Shown here: piece after piece, positions 1 through 10,739 of the stretch
Position numbering within the stretch: the stretch's first letter is position 1
Layout: each line of letters starts with the position of its first letter
Assembly (NCBI GenBank): GCA_036877525.1
Contig: JAZGTH010000075.1
Coordinates: 3,802,001 to 3,866,000, forward strand
Length of the DNA stretch: 64,000 bases
Origin: Chromobotia macracanthus
Taxonomy: Eukaryota; Chordata; Actinopteri; Cypriniformes; Botiidae
Reading direction: 5' to 3'
Translations under genes and position numbers: made by a program
The notes under the pieces: model-generated
What the model was told of the DNA's origin: nothing
The model's database searches: none
What the model saw: only the letters and a program-made list of their open reading frames with translations

Positions 1-582
1 ACAGGCCAATATGTAGACCGGCCCGTGCTCACAACAGCAGCTCTGAATCTCTCTGGGGCCGCAGTAAGGCAATCTGGCAGCCAGAGTGACTGGGAAAATA
101 TCCAGCAGAAAAACCAGAATCCAGATCCCTATTATTATGAGCAGCATTCTCGGGTTGGTGTTAATGGTAGGGTACTGCAGAGGCCAGCAGATCGCAACCA
201 GGCGGTCGTAAGCCAGAAGAGCGAGAGAGAACGATTCCATGTCACCAAAGAAATGCATAAAAAACATTTGAGAGAAACATTTTGCGAACGAAATATTGTT
301 CTGATCCAGCACAAAAACAGGCACCATTTGAGGAATGATAACACTGTTCATGGAAATGTCCACAATGGCCAGATTACACACAGCAATATATTTAGCATTC
401 TGCAAATGGGAGTTCATGAAGACGAGAGCCAGCAGAAGAATGTTACACATCAAGGTGATGATGTAGATGATCGACAATCCCAAAACGAGGTAGCTTTTGC
501 TGGGCAAATTGCGGAAAGCTATTAGATTGAAGCCATGATCAAAAGGGTTGGTCCCATTGTTGAAGGTAACAGAAAAATTCAT
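1..582 (-). CDS. Odorant receptor, 5' part (3' end outside window)
   Basis: Seven-transmembrane olfactory GPCR. The frame is open from ATG at 580-582 to the window edge (194 codons). It is recognised by LAYDRLVAICWPL at the TM3/IL2 junction, a TM1 segment containing N, and a cysteine-rich second extracellular loop (SCCCEH). The N-terminus has an NGT glycosylation site. TM2 reads NAKYIAVCNLAIVDIS, where typical ORs have KPMYxxLxNLxxxD, so it belongs to a different fish OR subfamily from the other six receptors here. The start sits about 16 bases downstream of a plausible splice acceptor (CTTGTTTCTTCAG, minus strand, ending at 599), in line with the 5' exon structure of its neighbours. The gene looks intact as far as it is visible; TM5-TM7 lie beyond the edge. 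Ligand unknown. Confidence 0.85.
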   Translation of the reverse strand, partial: MNFSVTFNNGTNPFDHGFNLIAFRNLPSKSYLVLGLSIIYIITLMCNILLLALVFMNSHLQNAKYIAVCNLAIVDISMNSVIIPQMVPVFVLDQNNISFAKCFSQMFFMHFFGDMESFSLALLAYDRLVAICWPLQYPTINTNPRMLLIIIGIWILVFLLDIFPVTLAARLPYCGPREIQSCCCEHGPVYILAC

Positions 583-1295
583 CTGAACTCCTGTAAGTCT
601 GAAGAAACAAGTTAGTTCTCAAATAACGTTTCCAGTAATATTAGACGTTAGTAGGAAAACACTTTGCAATAGGCTCAGTCATGTACATTAGTTACTGTAT
701 CTGCATTAGACAATATACAATATTTCTACAACATTTATTAAGCATAGCATGTTCATTTAAATATTTTCTTAAATTGTGCTCGTTTACATACTTTACTTAA
801 ATAAGCTGAAATCCAAAGCTTTATTGGTTTACAAAACAGTTACTGAGCAAAACAGATTAGTGTTCAAAATGGTCTGCTTACCTTACCCCGACTCGCAATA
901 GTAAGTTTATAATAAGGATTTCTAATTTGAGCTTTTGATCCAATTTCCCAGGAAATGTCAGCTTGGCTTCCTTTGACTTCAGCATAAAGAAAAGTATGTA
1001 AAGTAACCTGCAGTTGTATGTTTCAAACAAAACTGGCAAAAGAGAAAGTTACACAATGCAGCTTTAAAATCAAATGCTGTATCTGTTAATATAGTTAATG
1101 CACAATAAATTTACATAAACAATTGTACTTGTATTAATTAACAATCACAGATTAAAAAATGGTGTACAATGATATAATTCATTGTTTTTCTGGTTGTCTG
1201 ATGCAGTAACTAATGTTAATGAATAAGACATTATGGTAAAGTTAAACCAGACAAACAATAAAGTTATTTTAAAAATTATGTTTATTTTTCTTATT
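583..1295. other. Upstream region of the partial odorant receptor
   Basis: AT-rich non-coding DNA. On the minus strand a TTATAAA at 906-912 lies downstream of an imperfect EBF-like palindrome (ATTTCCTGGGAAAT at 943-956), and two overlapping GTAAG donors lie near 880-890. These could be promoter and exon 1 of the partial OR, but donor-to-TATA spacing is too tight to be convincing. Confidence 0.25.
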
Positions 1296-1560
1296 ACACT
1301 GTAAAAAAACATTGCTGCCTTAATTTTTAAATTCAACTCAACTCAATCATCTTGACTATACAAGTAATTTTCTTGTAATAATCTTAATATTTTTAATCCT
1401 GACTGGTATAACTTAAAAAAATAGGTTTAGCAATTTCCCAACTATTTCTTATAAGTTACCTCAACTCCACAACAGTCAAGATTACAAAGAATAAGTTGAA
1501 ATGACTTGTGCAACCAAATTGATTAAACTTAAAAGTTTAAGGCAGACAAAACTTGTTCTA
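1296..1560. repeat. Decayed MITE-like interspersed repeat
   Basis: The left part (TGCTGCCTTAATTTTTAAAT, 1313-1332) recurs in inverted form at the right (TTAAAAGTTTAAGGCAGAC, about 1529-1548), with ACACTGTAAAAAA at the outer left end. The interior is AT-rich with no ORF. This arrangement suggests a small non-autonomous DNA transposon. The family is not identified and the boundaries are approximate. Confidence 0.4.
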
Positions 1561-4500
1561 GATTGGTTTCTAGTTTAGTTGCATAAAATAAACCTCATTT
1601 CATATACTTAAACAATCATAAACAGATGTATCATTAATATGCACTAATACAATATATAACACTAAAAACAACAACATTAGAAGATGCTGAATTTACAACT
1701 GACATATTAATAATAACAATTAAACATAATCCCCACCAACTTATCTGGAACCTTTGCTTTGCAACCCTGCAGTGCTTCAGTAGAAAAAGACACTTTTTAA
1801 GGGCTGCATTTATAAAACTGATGAATAGTCAGTTAGGCCTCATTAACCGCTGTGTACAAAAAGAAATAATTAGTTTATTGATGTTATGCTAGTTAACCAA
1901 TAAAGGTTGTCACAAGTATTTAATTAGTGGTGTTATTGCGTCTAATCACAAACTTTTGGTCCAAGTCCAAATAAGTTTTGGTGACAAAAATTGGCCCACA
2001 GAGGCAAAATCAGAACGCTTGATTCTCAGCAGTATAAAGGCAATTAAACATCACAGTTTGTTTGTGTTTGTGTCCTGGTTGGATGTCTTTCACTGCTGAA
2101 AGAAACAGTACATGTTGAATCTAAACAGCTTGAAATATTTAAACTATACAATTATTTGTGAAGATGATAATCTTCTTAGGATCTTCTGTATTTTTCCAGT
2201 AGACCAAACAAAGTTATTCATAAGCCTGTTTGACAGCATTCATTTCATAGATATCTATGATATCTGTATGTATCTATGACCAATAAAAAAATTAAACAGA
2301 CAGTTTTGTAGTTTTAGAAAAATGGAAATGTATATGATACCTTCTTTACCTGTAAAACTCATATATGACAACATAAATATGATTATATGTGTTTTACATG
2401 TATTTTCCATCAGATTTCTTTCCAGTTAAGCTTTATTCTTCTCAAAATTCTTTTCACTTCTTATTGTACACAGTTTAGGAGTAATTTAACACCATAGTTT
2501 ATGAAAGGCCTTTAACACGCACACATTTAGAAGTTAAGAGCGGTTTTCTGCAAACCTTAAACATACTGCAGGTAACCAGAGCCTTTAGGCCAAACAAAGG
2601 CCCCATTTAGCCAAAAAAATCATGTTTCACAGCCATGTTTAGTGTTGATTCTGTACGAGGTCTTGTGGTGAAATGGATGCTTGAAAAGCAAGCGGTCAAA
2701 CAGGGATCTAAAAGGCCTAAATCTGTGAAACTGTTTCAAAAAGGGCCAAATTAGATATATGCTCAGATATATGATATTAACACATCTGATGCAACTTGAT
2801 TAAAATATTTGTAATATGAAAATACCAATTTCCATTACAACTTTAATCCCGCTTTTCACGCATGTCCACAAGAGACTCATTATGTTGTTTTGACAAACCT
2901 GCTGAGGTTCCTGAGGGACACCACAGAAACAGACACTAACTAATGTAAACACTGCACATTCATTTAACTAATGAACATCATGGGTTGCCAAAGCAGAACA
3001 GTTGCTACAGTATACAAAAGGTTGACATGCAAGACTAACATCTAACAGGTCTCCAGATAATAAATCGAGCTCATGATGACACAGTATACTGACAACTAAT
3101 GAGAGCAAAGTCTGCTATCACATGACACATGGCTTTATGCAGGATAATTGTGAGAGTGCGTTTTATTCACACAATCTGTTTTGACACAATGTAACACATC
3201 ACGCTGCTGTTCAAAATGATATGAAATATTTGTGTTTCATATGTTGTTTAATAATGTCTGTAAAAGCGCCACTAACATCTGTTTGTTCCACATGTATTCT
3301 GGTCTGGACTTATAATAATAATAATATAGCAATAAAATAAATGCAGTGATCCATTTTTTAAAATAAAACAGGTAATAGTCCGGACCCAGTAGCCATAAAT
3401 ACATAAATAATCATTACAAATATGAAACTGTGCCGCATTGTAAGACAAGACAGCAGATTTTCTGGTTATATATTTGTGCAACAATATACATCACATCCAC
3501 TGATCTGATATGAAACACGCATACAGTAACACAGCCACAGTACTGGTTTTAAACTTGGATTGTAAGAACATTTGACAGCTCTTGGCTTTTTGCTAGCCTG
3601 TAATTACTTGATCTTACTGAATAAAACAGAGGCACAAGCACTCTAAAGCCACACATTATATTTCATACAAATTTCATGAAATATTAGTTTAAGCATTAAT
3701 CCATTATTTATGTCATATGTATATTTGTTCATAACAAATGCTTATAGTCAACATAAGGGGAAAACAAAAGAGTTATAGCACATAATATATAATATCTATT
3801 TACATTACTGCTTTTCATACCCCATTTATAAGTACTGCTGTTAAGCACTCTGATTACAAAATATATTTTTATGATATTTCTTAATCTTGTTATTTTACGC
3901 AACTTTACATCATATTAAAATAATTTAAATGAAAGACAGACATTTCCCCTATATGGTCAAAACAGCTGGGTTTGGTTGCATGTCATAAACACCCATATAC
4001 CAATAGAAAAATTGGTTTAGCTTTCCATCTTGTGGACAGGAACTGGAATTGCACTGTTGTTTATTCAATATTTTATGTACCCAGGCAAATGAATGGCCAT
4101 CAAACCTTGCATATATCAGTTATGTCCAAGAGAATACTAATATTGTGATATGTGACAATAACTTGCTAAATTGACCATTTGTTTGAATAGAATTAACAGT
4201 CCTGAGTCTACAGCAGAGTTTGCGACTCCTCTTTCTGTGAGGGTCAAAAATGAATCAACATGCTATCCAATCCTCCCTCGTCTAACATCCACTGGTCTTT
4301 AAACCATAAAAGCAGGGGAGAAATAGATCAGGCAAAACAAGCTGTGACATTTATTAATGGTGAAATTAATGTCAACGTGTTCATATGCAAACTGCACTGA
4401 AAGCCTCTTCATATGGGTACAGGGTAGGATGTGATACTGATCAATTCTACTAATCACAAGTAATTAATGAATGCAGTATAAATACAAACTGATGACACTA

Positions 4501-4670
4501 TTGAAATATAAGCATTATAACCATTATGACAATAAGCATTGACAAAAAGGGTATAATAATACCATAATGCATTTAATGACATCAGATAGACAATCTTCAG
4601 GAAAATTTCACTGTTTTTGAACTGGTTTCCATATGAAGTGATTTGTTTACAGTATTATCTCAGATTTACA
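1561..4670. other. AT-rich intergenic DNA between odorant receptors
   Basis: No convincing ORF, RNA gene or receptor fragment was seen. Open frames here are short and AT-driven. The 3' UTR of the receptor at 4671-5615 probably occupies the right end, but no specific cleavage site could be assigned. Confidence 0.5.
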
Positions 4671-5615
4671 TTACCACGTGTTAACTTTTCGCTGAAACAT
4701 TTTTAACGCATGTACCCTGATTTCTTTAGTTTTAAGACCATATATAAGAGGATTCAGTGTCGGGGGAATTATCATAGCAGCTACCCCACTGAATTTTCTT
4801 ACGTGAGGAGAAATATCTTTTATCCTGTATGAAATAATGGTAAAAAGACCCAAACATTCAAACAAGAGAAAGACGATTAGATGCGTGCCACACGTCTGCA
4901 GAGCTTTGCTCCTCGTGTCAGAGGTTTTGTTTCTGAAGCAAGCGATGAGAATACGCAGGTATGTGTACAAAATCAGACCCACTGTTACCACCTGACAGAT
5001 AGCTGTGATCAGCAGGCCATAGATGTTATTAACGGTCGTGTCTGCGCAGACCAGCTGCAGCAGGGAGGGGTTGTCACAGTACGTATGAGTGAGATAAGAC
5101 CTACATCGAGGCAAACGCAACAACAGAATGAAAAGACCAGCCATCAGTGCCCAGTTAGAAAGCCACACCAATGAGATGATTTTCATCAGATGACTATTGC
5201 TCATTATGATATTGTATCTCATTGGCTGGCAGATGGCAATATATCTGTCATATGCCATAGCGGTCAAAATGAATACGGCAGCTACGGCATAAACATGTAT
5301 AAAGAAAGCCTGAGTGACGCAGGTGGAGAACGGTATGATCCTGGTGTCTAACAGAAGCTCCCGCATGACATGAGGAAACAGAGCTGTGGAGCCTACCAGG
5401 TCATTAATGGGCAGATTCAACAGAATAATGTTCATTGGCTGATGAAGAGACTTATTGCTTATGATGGTAAACAGGAGGAAGGAGTTGCAGAACAATATGA
5501 TGATATAATTCACAATGGCAAAAACGAACGCAGTGATGGCCGTGTCAGGTTGTAGATCAAAGCCCTGAAGAGACAGCAGAGATGAGACATTGTAGAGGTT
5601 GCTGGTGGAAGACAT
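4671..5615 (-). CDS. Odorant receptor (complete, 314 aa)
   Basis: Single-exon OR coding region. The start is ATG at 5613-5615; the frame is open further upstream but has no ATG there. Diagnostic motifs are LHQPMNIILLNLPIND in TM2, MAYDRYIAIC after TM3, KALQTCGTHL at the start of TM6 and NPLIYG in TM7. ECL2 has the usual cysteines (CRSYLTHTYCDN). NVSS near the N-terminus is a glycosylation site. The length is typical of fish ORs. It is a more distant relative of the three plus-strand receptors downstream (shared TVNNIYGL and LKTKEIR type motifs). Upstream are a TATA box, a non-coding exon and a splice acceptor, so transcription can be modelled. No disabling lesion is visible. Expected role: odorant detection in olfactory neuron cilia, coupling to a Golf-type G protein. 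Confidence 0.95.
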   Translation of the reverse strand: MSSTSNLYNVSSLLSLQGFDLQPDTAITAFVFAIVNYIIILFCNSFLLFTIISNKSLHQPMNIILLNLPINDLVGSTALFPHVMRELLLDTRIIPFSTCVTQAFFIHVYAVAAVFILTAMAYDRYIAICQPMRYNIIMSNSHLMKIISLVWLSNWALMAGLFILLLRLPRCRSYLTHTYCDNPSLLQLVCADTTVNNIYGLLITAICQVVTVGLILYTYLRILIACFRNKTSDTRSKALQTCGTHLIVFLLFECLGLFTIISYRIKDISPHVRKFSGVAAMIIPPTLNPLIYGLKTKEIRVHALKMFQRKVNTW

Positions 5616-5677
5616 AATCAGCTTCTCCCCAAAACCGATAACCAAAGAAGAAAATATTACAGATCAATCAAGTATGC

Positions 5678-5912
5678 TGTTATAAATAAAAGTGTAGTAT
5701 TTGAAGACAGGTATACAGTATGTATAATATTTGAAATACTTACAATAGATGTTGTACCTTTAGAAATCCTTTGTTTCTCTACATGAGGCACAGGGACAGA
5801 TGTCATAAACTTCCCAGTACATGACACTTGCTGTAAAGTGTTTCTAAAATATCTGATTGACTGACTTAGCAGCTGACCCGTCCAGACTGGTGCGTGAAAG
5901 CGTTTATATAGC
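5678..5912 (-). promoter_or_regulatory. TATA box and non-coding exon 1 of the odorant receptor at 4671-5615
   Basis: On the minus strand CTATATAAACG lies at 5901-5911. A likely transcription start about 30 bp downstream opens a non-coding exon that ends at a strong donor (ATT|GTAAGT, GT at 5742-5743). A matching acceptor (TTTTATTTATAACAG, AG at 5678-5679) starts the coding exon 63 bases before the ATG. Exon 1 length of roughly 130 bases is inferred. Confidence 0.55.
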
Positions 5913-7173
5913 ATCTGTGAGGTGTGTGTGTGTCTGTAAGGATTATGCCCTCATGACAGGAAAAAACAACTGATATGATGTCAGAGTCCTTATTTCAATC
6001 AGGTGATTCAGTCAATGAAAGCGACTAAAACCATAAGGAACTATTTTAAAAGCTACAAAAACAACTGGAGTATTATAATGTTGCCTTTATAAATAATCAA
6101 TTTGTTAATATGGTCACATCATTCAATTTAATGTAAACCTATAAGGTATGTAGCCCCATAATATGATGTTTACCTCTAGTGATTCAGTTCAGATCTGTAA
6201 ACTAGCCTAAATATACAACAAAGACAATACAGACCGATTTAATCTAATGTATCGATTATACATTATATATCAAACATATATCTAAAACTTTACTGTTAAG
6301 TTATACAGTTGTTAAGTTATAGTATTAATACAACATGATAACATTAATACAACATTTAAAAAATTGAATGTCCTTAATAACACGTGTACAGAAGTGCGGT
6401 CACTTTCAGGAAATAATGTTGCTATTATGACCACGTGATGTGCGTCCTCGCAATTCGTGTATGAAACTGAGGTCACTTCTCTTCATTTGTTACCTGAGGT
6501 TTAGCAGGAAACAGTTTTTACTTACTAAATAGTTTTGTGTTTGTGTCTTTTTATCAAGCGTCACACGAAATGACAGAACAAACGACACAGAAGGCCGTAT
6601 TTGAGAAATATCATTCACATTTGTGTGAAATGATAGTCGTAACAGTGTTTTCCCATAGTTAAACAGCTGGACAAGCGTCAAGTTAACTTTTTGGGTGGAA
6701 ATAAAGCTGCATATGTTTTAAAACAGAGGCCAAACAAATTGGCCCAACAAATGGTCTCTGAAGAGACCATTCTCAGTCTAATACATACATGTGGCAAATT
6801 CATGTGATGTTCTCACTTTTAAATCATCAAACTTTTCATATCTAAAAGATTTGATACTCAAAACATCACATTGTTGTTTATTACATCTACTGCTCCTGGC
6901 GAAACTAAACAAGCACTACACAAGCTTATTCCAGAAATGTAACATTTTTATTTATTTAGTTAATATGTAAGAATAAATATTTTTAAATATGTTCTGTACA
7001 TTATTTGGATGTACGACTGTAGTATATGTAAAAGGGCTGCAGAGGGCAAAATACTTCTCATTGACATTTAAGGCACAAAGAGAAACTCAGAAAAAAACGA
7101 ATTTGTCACGTGAAGTATTGTACAGTGCGTCATTCATGCTCTCAAAGTTATGTAAGCATGCCAAAAATATCCC
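5913..7173. other. Intergenic DNA between divergent receptor promoters
   Basis: AT-rich spacer between the minus-strand receptor promoter and the first plus-strand receptor promoter. The right part (about 6975-7085) is similar to 9810-9915, upstream of the next receptor, showing that the tandem duplication unit includes distal 5' DNA. No gene seen. Confidence 0.5.
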
Positions 7174-7250
7174 ATTCCCATGGTTAACATGAGTATAAAT
7201 TAGTTAAGTACAGATAAACAAAGTGCTTTTCAGCGGTGCCAAAGGATGTG
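7174..7250 (+). promoter_or_regulatory. OR promoter module A: EBF/Olf-like site, TATA box, exon 1 donor
   Basis: ATTCCCATGGTTAA (7174-7187) resembles the EBF/Olf-1 consensus ATTCCCNNGGGAAT. It is followed at fixed distance by GAGTATAAAT (TATA at 7194-7200). About 50 bases downstream a donor, GATGT|GTAAGAT (GT at 7250), would end a very short non-coding exon 1. The same order is found upstream of the two following paralogues. The matching acceptor is at 7519-7520. Confidence 0.65.
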
Positions 7251-7520
7251 TAAGATATTCCTCTTATAGATATGAGATGAGACTAGATATGACATTACTT
7301 TTGATTTATTAACCATAAAAGATGCAACTCTCCTAATTACTAAATCGTCTAATGTAATTACAAATGACTCTTACTACAAATAACTTTATATTTTTATACA
7401 GTCATAGTGCTTTATTTACCTTGAATATGTGAATGGTATAGCAAAGTATTTTTTTATAATGCAGTTATTTCATTGCATGTGTTGTGGATGATTAAACTGG
7501 CTGCTTTTGTTTTTTTCCAG

Positions 7521-7706
7521 ATTGTTTGTAACATGAATAAGGTAAAATGGCAGCTAAAGTTTAGACAGCAACTTTTAGTAGTGAGAGTTAGACTGTACTT
7601 TTGTTTATAATTACTGTTTATTTATATTAATGATGTAAGCAAACATAATTCACATAATTCAATGTGTGCTGGACTGTAAGTTTAATCAATAGAGGAAACA
7701 TTCACC
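7521..7706 (+). other. 5' UTR part of the coding exon with an upstream ORF
   Basis: It begins after TTTTTTCCAG and runs to the receptor ATG. It contains an upstream ORF at 7533-7610 (25 codons plus stop) whose last residues include VVRVRLY, shared in the same frame with the upstream ORF of the next paralogue. The receptor start follows 96 bases after the uORF stop. Confidence 0.5.
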
Positions 7707-8645
7707 ATGTATTTTAATGGCTCTGTTCTCTCTCTCATACTCACTTTAAACTCTTTGGAACTACCTGAGACGGGCATTTACCCTGCATTCATATTTGGAG
7801 CCACAACATACTTGATTATCTTACTCTGCAATCTAACAATTGTTTTAACCATATGCCTGAACAGAAACCTTCATAAACCAATGTACATTTTATTGCTTAA
7901 CATGCCGATCAATGACATAATGGGCGCTACAACCCTTTTCCCTCAGCTGTTGTATAGTATTTTGTTTCAGGACAGATCGATTTCCTACCCTGCATGTTTC
8001 CTTCAGGGTTTTTTCGTGCACCTGTTTGGCAGCACATCTTACCTAATTCTCACTGCTATGGCCTATGACAGATATATCGCTATCTGCTGGCCATTGAGAT
8101 ATAGTGCCATTATGACCAATGACAAGCTAGTGAGGATCATAACAGGAATATGGCTCTTCAATTTTGCTGTTTTGTTTGTACTTTTCTCTCTTCTAATGCC
8201 TTACAAGATTTGCCAGACGCACATCGCGGATCTTGTCTGCTATAATCCACCTTTGATGAAACTTATATGTGAAAATACACAGGTCAACAACATCTATGGG
8301 TTGTTTACGCTGGTGTTATATCACTGCATTTCACTTTCTGTTGTGGCGTTTACATACATACATATTCTGATTACGTGTGTTCGAAATAAGCAGTCGGATG
8401 CAAAGCTGAAGGCGGTTCAGACGTGTGGGACTCATCTGGTGGTCTTCCTGTTCTTCGAGGTCAACACGCTTTTTCCTCTTCTTGCACATCGCTCTGAAAA
8501 TGTTCCGGCGTACCTGCGCAGGATGTTTTCTATATCTATTTTTGTGTTTCCTCCCATTGTGAATCCACTCGTTTATGGTTTTAAAACCAAAGAAATTAGA
8601 CAGAAAATCGTCGCCTGTTTCAAGAGAAAGATAAACAGTGTGTGA
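7707..8645 (+). CDS. Odorant receptor (complete, 312 aa), plus-strand paralogue 1
   Basis: Intact seven-TM OR. NGS glycosylation site at residue 4; TM2 signature HKPMYILLLNMPIND (residues 56-70); conserved Cys97 before TM3; MAYDRYIAIC at 118-127; KAVQTCGTHL at TM6; NPLVYGFKTKEIR at TM7 and the C-tail. The ATG is in good context (CACCATG) and is conserved in the paralogues. It lies in a head-to-tail array with 10740-11678 (start-to-start 3033 bp) and 13334-14281. Its first 103 residues differ from paralogue 2 at only four positions and the last 27 or so residues are nearly identical, while TM3-TM6 are clearly diverged; this mosaic suggests gene conversion. Expression is probably driven by the module at 7174-7250. 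Ligand unknown. Confidence 0.97.
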   Translation: MYFNGSVLSLILTLNSLELPETGIYPAFIFGATTYLIILLCNLTIVLTICLNRNLHKPMYILLLNMPINDIMGATTLFPQLLYSILFQDRSISYPACFLQGFFVHLFGSTSYLILTAMAYDRYIAICWPLRYSAIMTNDKLVRIITGIWLFNFAVLFVLFSLLMPYKICQTHIADLVCYNPPLMKLICENTQVNNIYGLFTLVLYHCISLSVVAFTYIHILITCVRNKQSDAKLKAVQTCGTHLVVFLFFEVNTLFPLLAHRSENVPAYLRRMFSISIFVFPPIVNPLVYGFKTKEIRQKIVACFKRKINSV

Positions 8646-9866
8646 AGTCAATTGCAGCTTGTGTAAAAATGATCATGAAGTGTGTTTGATATATGATTAT
8701 ATGTATAAATTAGAATATGTATGAGTAAAGTTGTTGGTTTTATTGTTTTTATTTTATTTATTTGGTATACTTGGGAATACGTTCATACTTTAGATCTTTT
8801 AATAAAGGAGTCCTTTGACAAAGAGGCCATTCAAATGGTTGTAGGCCAAAGTATTTGTAGGTTTTAGCCAAAAAACAAACAAACTATTTATCATCTTTAA
8901 AGACCAGTAAGGGGTGCATCCACAGTTTTCCATGTTTTAAAAAAAGTCGTTGGTCGGTAATTATCATTAAAATATAAACTAATCTAATTTTGGGTATGGG
9001 TTATCATATCTGACAAATATATCACTTTTTCATTTTCCACTTCTGATCCCACCCTCTCAAGCTACAAATGACATCTCATCTTCTTCCTGAGTCCCAAATG
9101 TAAGATCACCAAAAATTTCTGCGGTTGCTGTGAAAATGTGCAGTAAGACTGTCTCGCTCCGGAAAACACAGATGCGGTGCAGGTGTGACGGGGAACGTAG
9201 CGAATTCAGTTAGTTGTAAATGCTGAATGTCTGATGTTTTCTCACGCTTGACCGCAAAAGATTGGATATATTGATTGGATAGTTTGACTGGACAATTTAT
9301 TGTACACTGACACCAACAGTGTGCTGTTAGCACACTAGAAGGCTACCAGGGCCTGCATGACATTCAGCTTCTTACCAATAGGGTTATTTAGCATTTTAAC
9401 TAATGTTCAATATTATTCACTGGCTGTGCTGAGATATTATCAACTGCTCTATTTTTTCTGCAAATTTAATTAAAGCTGCAGATAATCCGAATCCAGATTA
9501 CCCTTAAGTGTGCACACACAGAAGGAATTTGTTGTGGTTTCAGGAGTACTTACATAAATGTATACTGAAAGAAACATTTAAATACATGAAATGAAAAATA
9601 AAAATAATTTTAGTGCACATCCATATCAACGTTCAGATGTGCAGATTTTGATGTTCTGTATATAAAACAGCATAAACTGTGTACACAACTAAGTTTAAAT
9701 ATGTATTTACATAATAAATATTTAGTAAGTAAACAGTATAAAAAATACAGGGTATATAAAAATACTTTGTATATAAATGTAACAATATTTCAGGTGAGTA
9801 TAAAAGACTACGTTTTAAAATGTTTGGTATATTGTTTGGATAAATAACAGTAGTGTATGTGAAAGG
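8646..9866. other. Intergenic spacer, receptor 3' UTR at left
   Basis: Probable 3' UTR of the preceding receptor followed by AT-rich DNA. No conserved coding segment is seen on either strand. The right end begins the duplicated upstream block of the next receptor. Confidence 0.45.
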
Positions 9867-9879
9867 CCACCAGAGGGCA
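9867..9879 (+). promoter_or_regulatory. CTCF-like motif upstream of paralogue 2
   Basis: CCACCAGAGGGCA fits the CTCF core consensus CCASYAGRKGGCR at every position. The homologous place upstream of paralogue 1 (about 7034-7047) has a decayed version. Single-motif evidence only. Confidence 0.35.
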
Positions 9880-9995
9880 TCATACTTGCCATGGATATTC
9901 AAGGAGAAACCCAGATGCATTTCACCTGTGAAATACTGTCACATTACGTCACTGTCATGATCCCACAGTAATGGTACATGCCAAAAATATCAGCC

Positions 9996-10065
9996 ATTCC
10001 CATGGTTAACATGAGTATAAATCAGAAAAGTGTGGTGCTTTTCAGCAGTGCTGAAGGATGCTCGT
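9996..10065 (+). promoter_or_regulatory. OR promoter module B: EBF/Olf-like site, TATA box, exon 1 donor
   Basis: ATTCCCATGGTTAA at 9996-10009 is identical to module A, with TATAAAT at 10016-10022 and a donor CTCGT|GTAAGAT (GT at 10066). The acceptor is TTCTTCCAG at 10558-10559. The intervening intron holds a 75-bp tandem repeat. Confidence 0.65.
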
Positions 10066-10227
10066 GTAAGATTTTATTCTTGACTAAATGCTTGCATTTA
10101 TTCATTTTGATTTATTAGCCATAAAACATGCAGCTCTATCATTTGCTTATTCTTAAAGTAAATACAGAGTAGCTTTTTTTAGTAGAGTAGTCGTTTATAC
10201 TGTTGTAAAGCAATGTGCTTCATAAAT

Positions 10228-10522
10228 CTTCTGATATGTGAATATGAGAATAAGCAAAATCTGCTCATTTTATTGAATGTGTTGTGGATAATTTAATCAT
10301 TTCTTCTGATATGTGAATATGAGAATAAGCAAAATCTGCTCATTTTATTGAATGTGTTGTGGATAATTTAATCATTTCTTCTGATATGTGAATATGAGAA
10401 TAAGCAAAATCTGCTTATTTTATTGAATGTGTTGTGGATAATTTAATCATTTCTTCTGATATGTGAATATGAGAATAAGCAAAATCTGCTCATTTTATTG
10501 AATGTGTTGTGGATAATTTAAC
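10228..10522 (+). repeat. Tandem repeat, four copies of 75 bp
   Basis: Copies start at 10228, 10303, 10378 and 10453 with almost no divergence (one T/C difference noted in copy 3). The unit ends with TTGTGGATAATTTAA, single-copy at the homologous position upstream of paralogue 1 (about 7480-7496). The array therefore arose locally in the 5' UTR intron of this receptor. Confidence 0.95.
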
Positions 10523-10559
10523 CGGCTGCTGTTAATCATTAACTGCTTCTTTCTTCCAG

Positions 10560-10739
10560 GTTGTCTGTAACATGCAAAGACAATATGGCAAAATGACAGC
10601 TGAAGTTTGGGCAGAATATCATCAAAGTTATCATGAATGTCACAGCTTCAAAGTAGTGAGAGTTAGACTGTACATTTATTAATAATGACTGTTTCTTTAT
10701 ACCGGACTGTAAGTTTAATCAATAGAGGAAACATTCACC
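10560..10739 (+). other. 5' UTR part of the coding exon with an upstream ORF
   Basis: It starts after TTCTTCCAG. An upstream ORF runs 10572-10682 (36 codons plus stop) and shares the VVRVRLY tail with the uORF at 7533-7610. The receptor ATG lies 57 bases after the uORF stop. Confidence 0.5.

Noticed and set aside
25..525. Plus-strand 166-codon ORF at the left edge
   Set aside because: It is antisense to the intact odorant receptor 582-1; its peptide has no receptor or other family features.
5616..5645. Longer N-terminus for the receptor at 4671-5615
   Set aside because: The upstream codon at 5645 is TTG, not ATG. The ATG at 5613-5615 fits the family start and the upstream splice acceptor.
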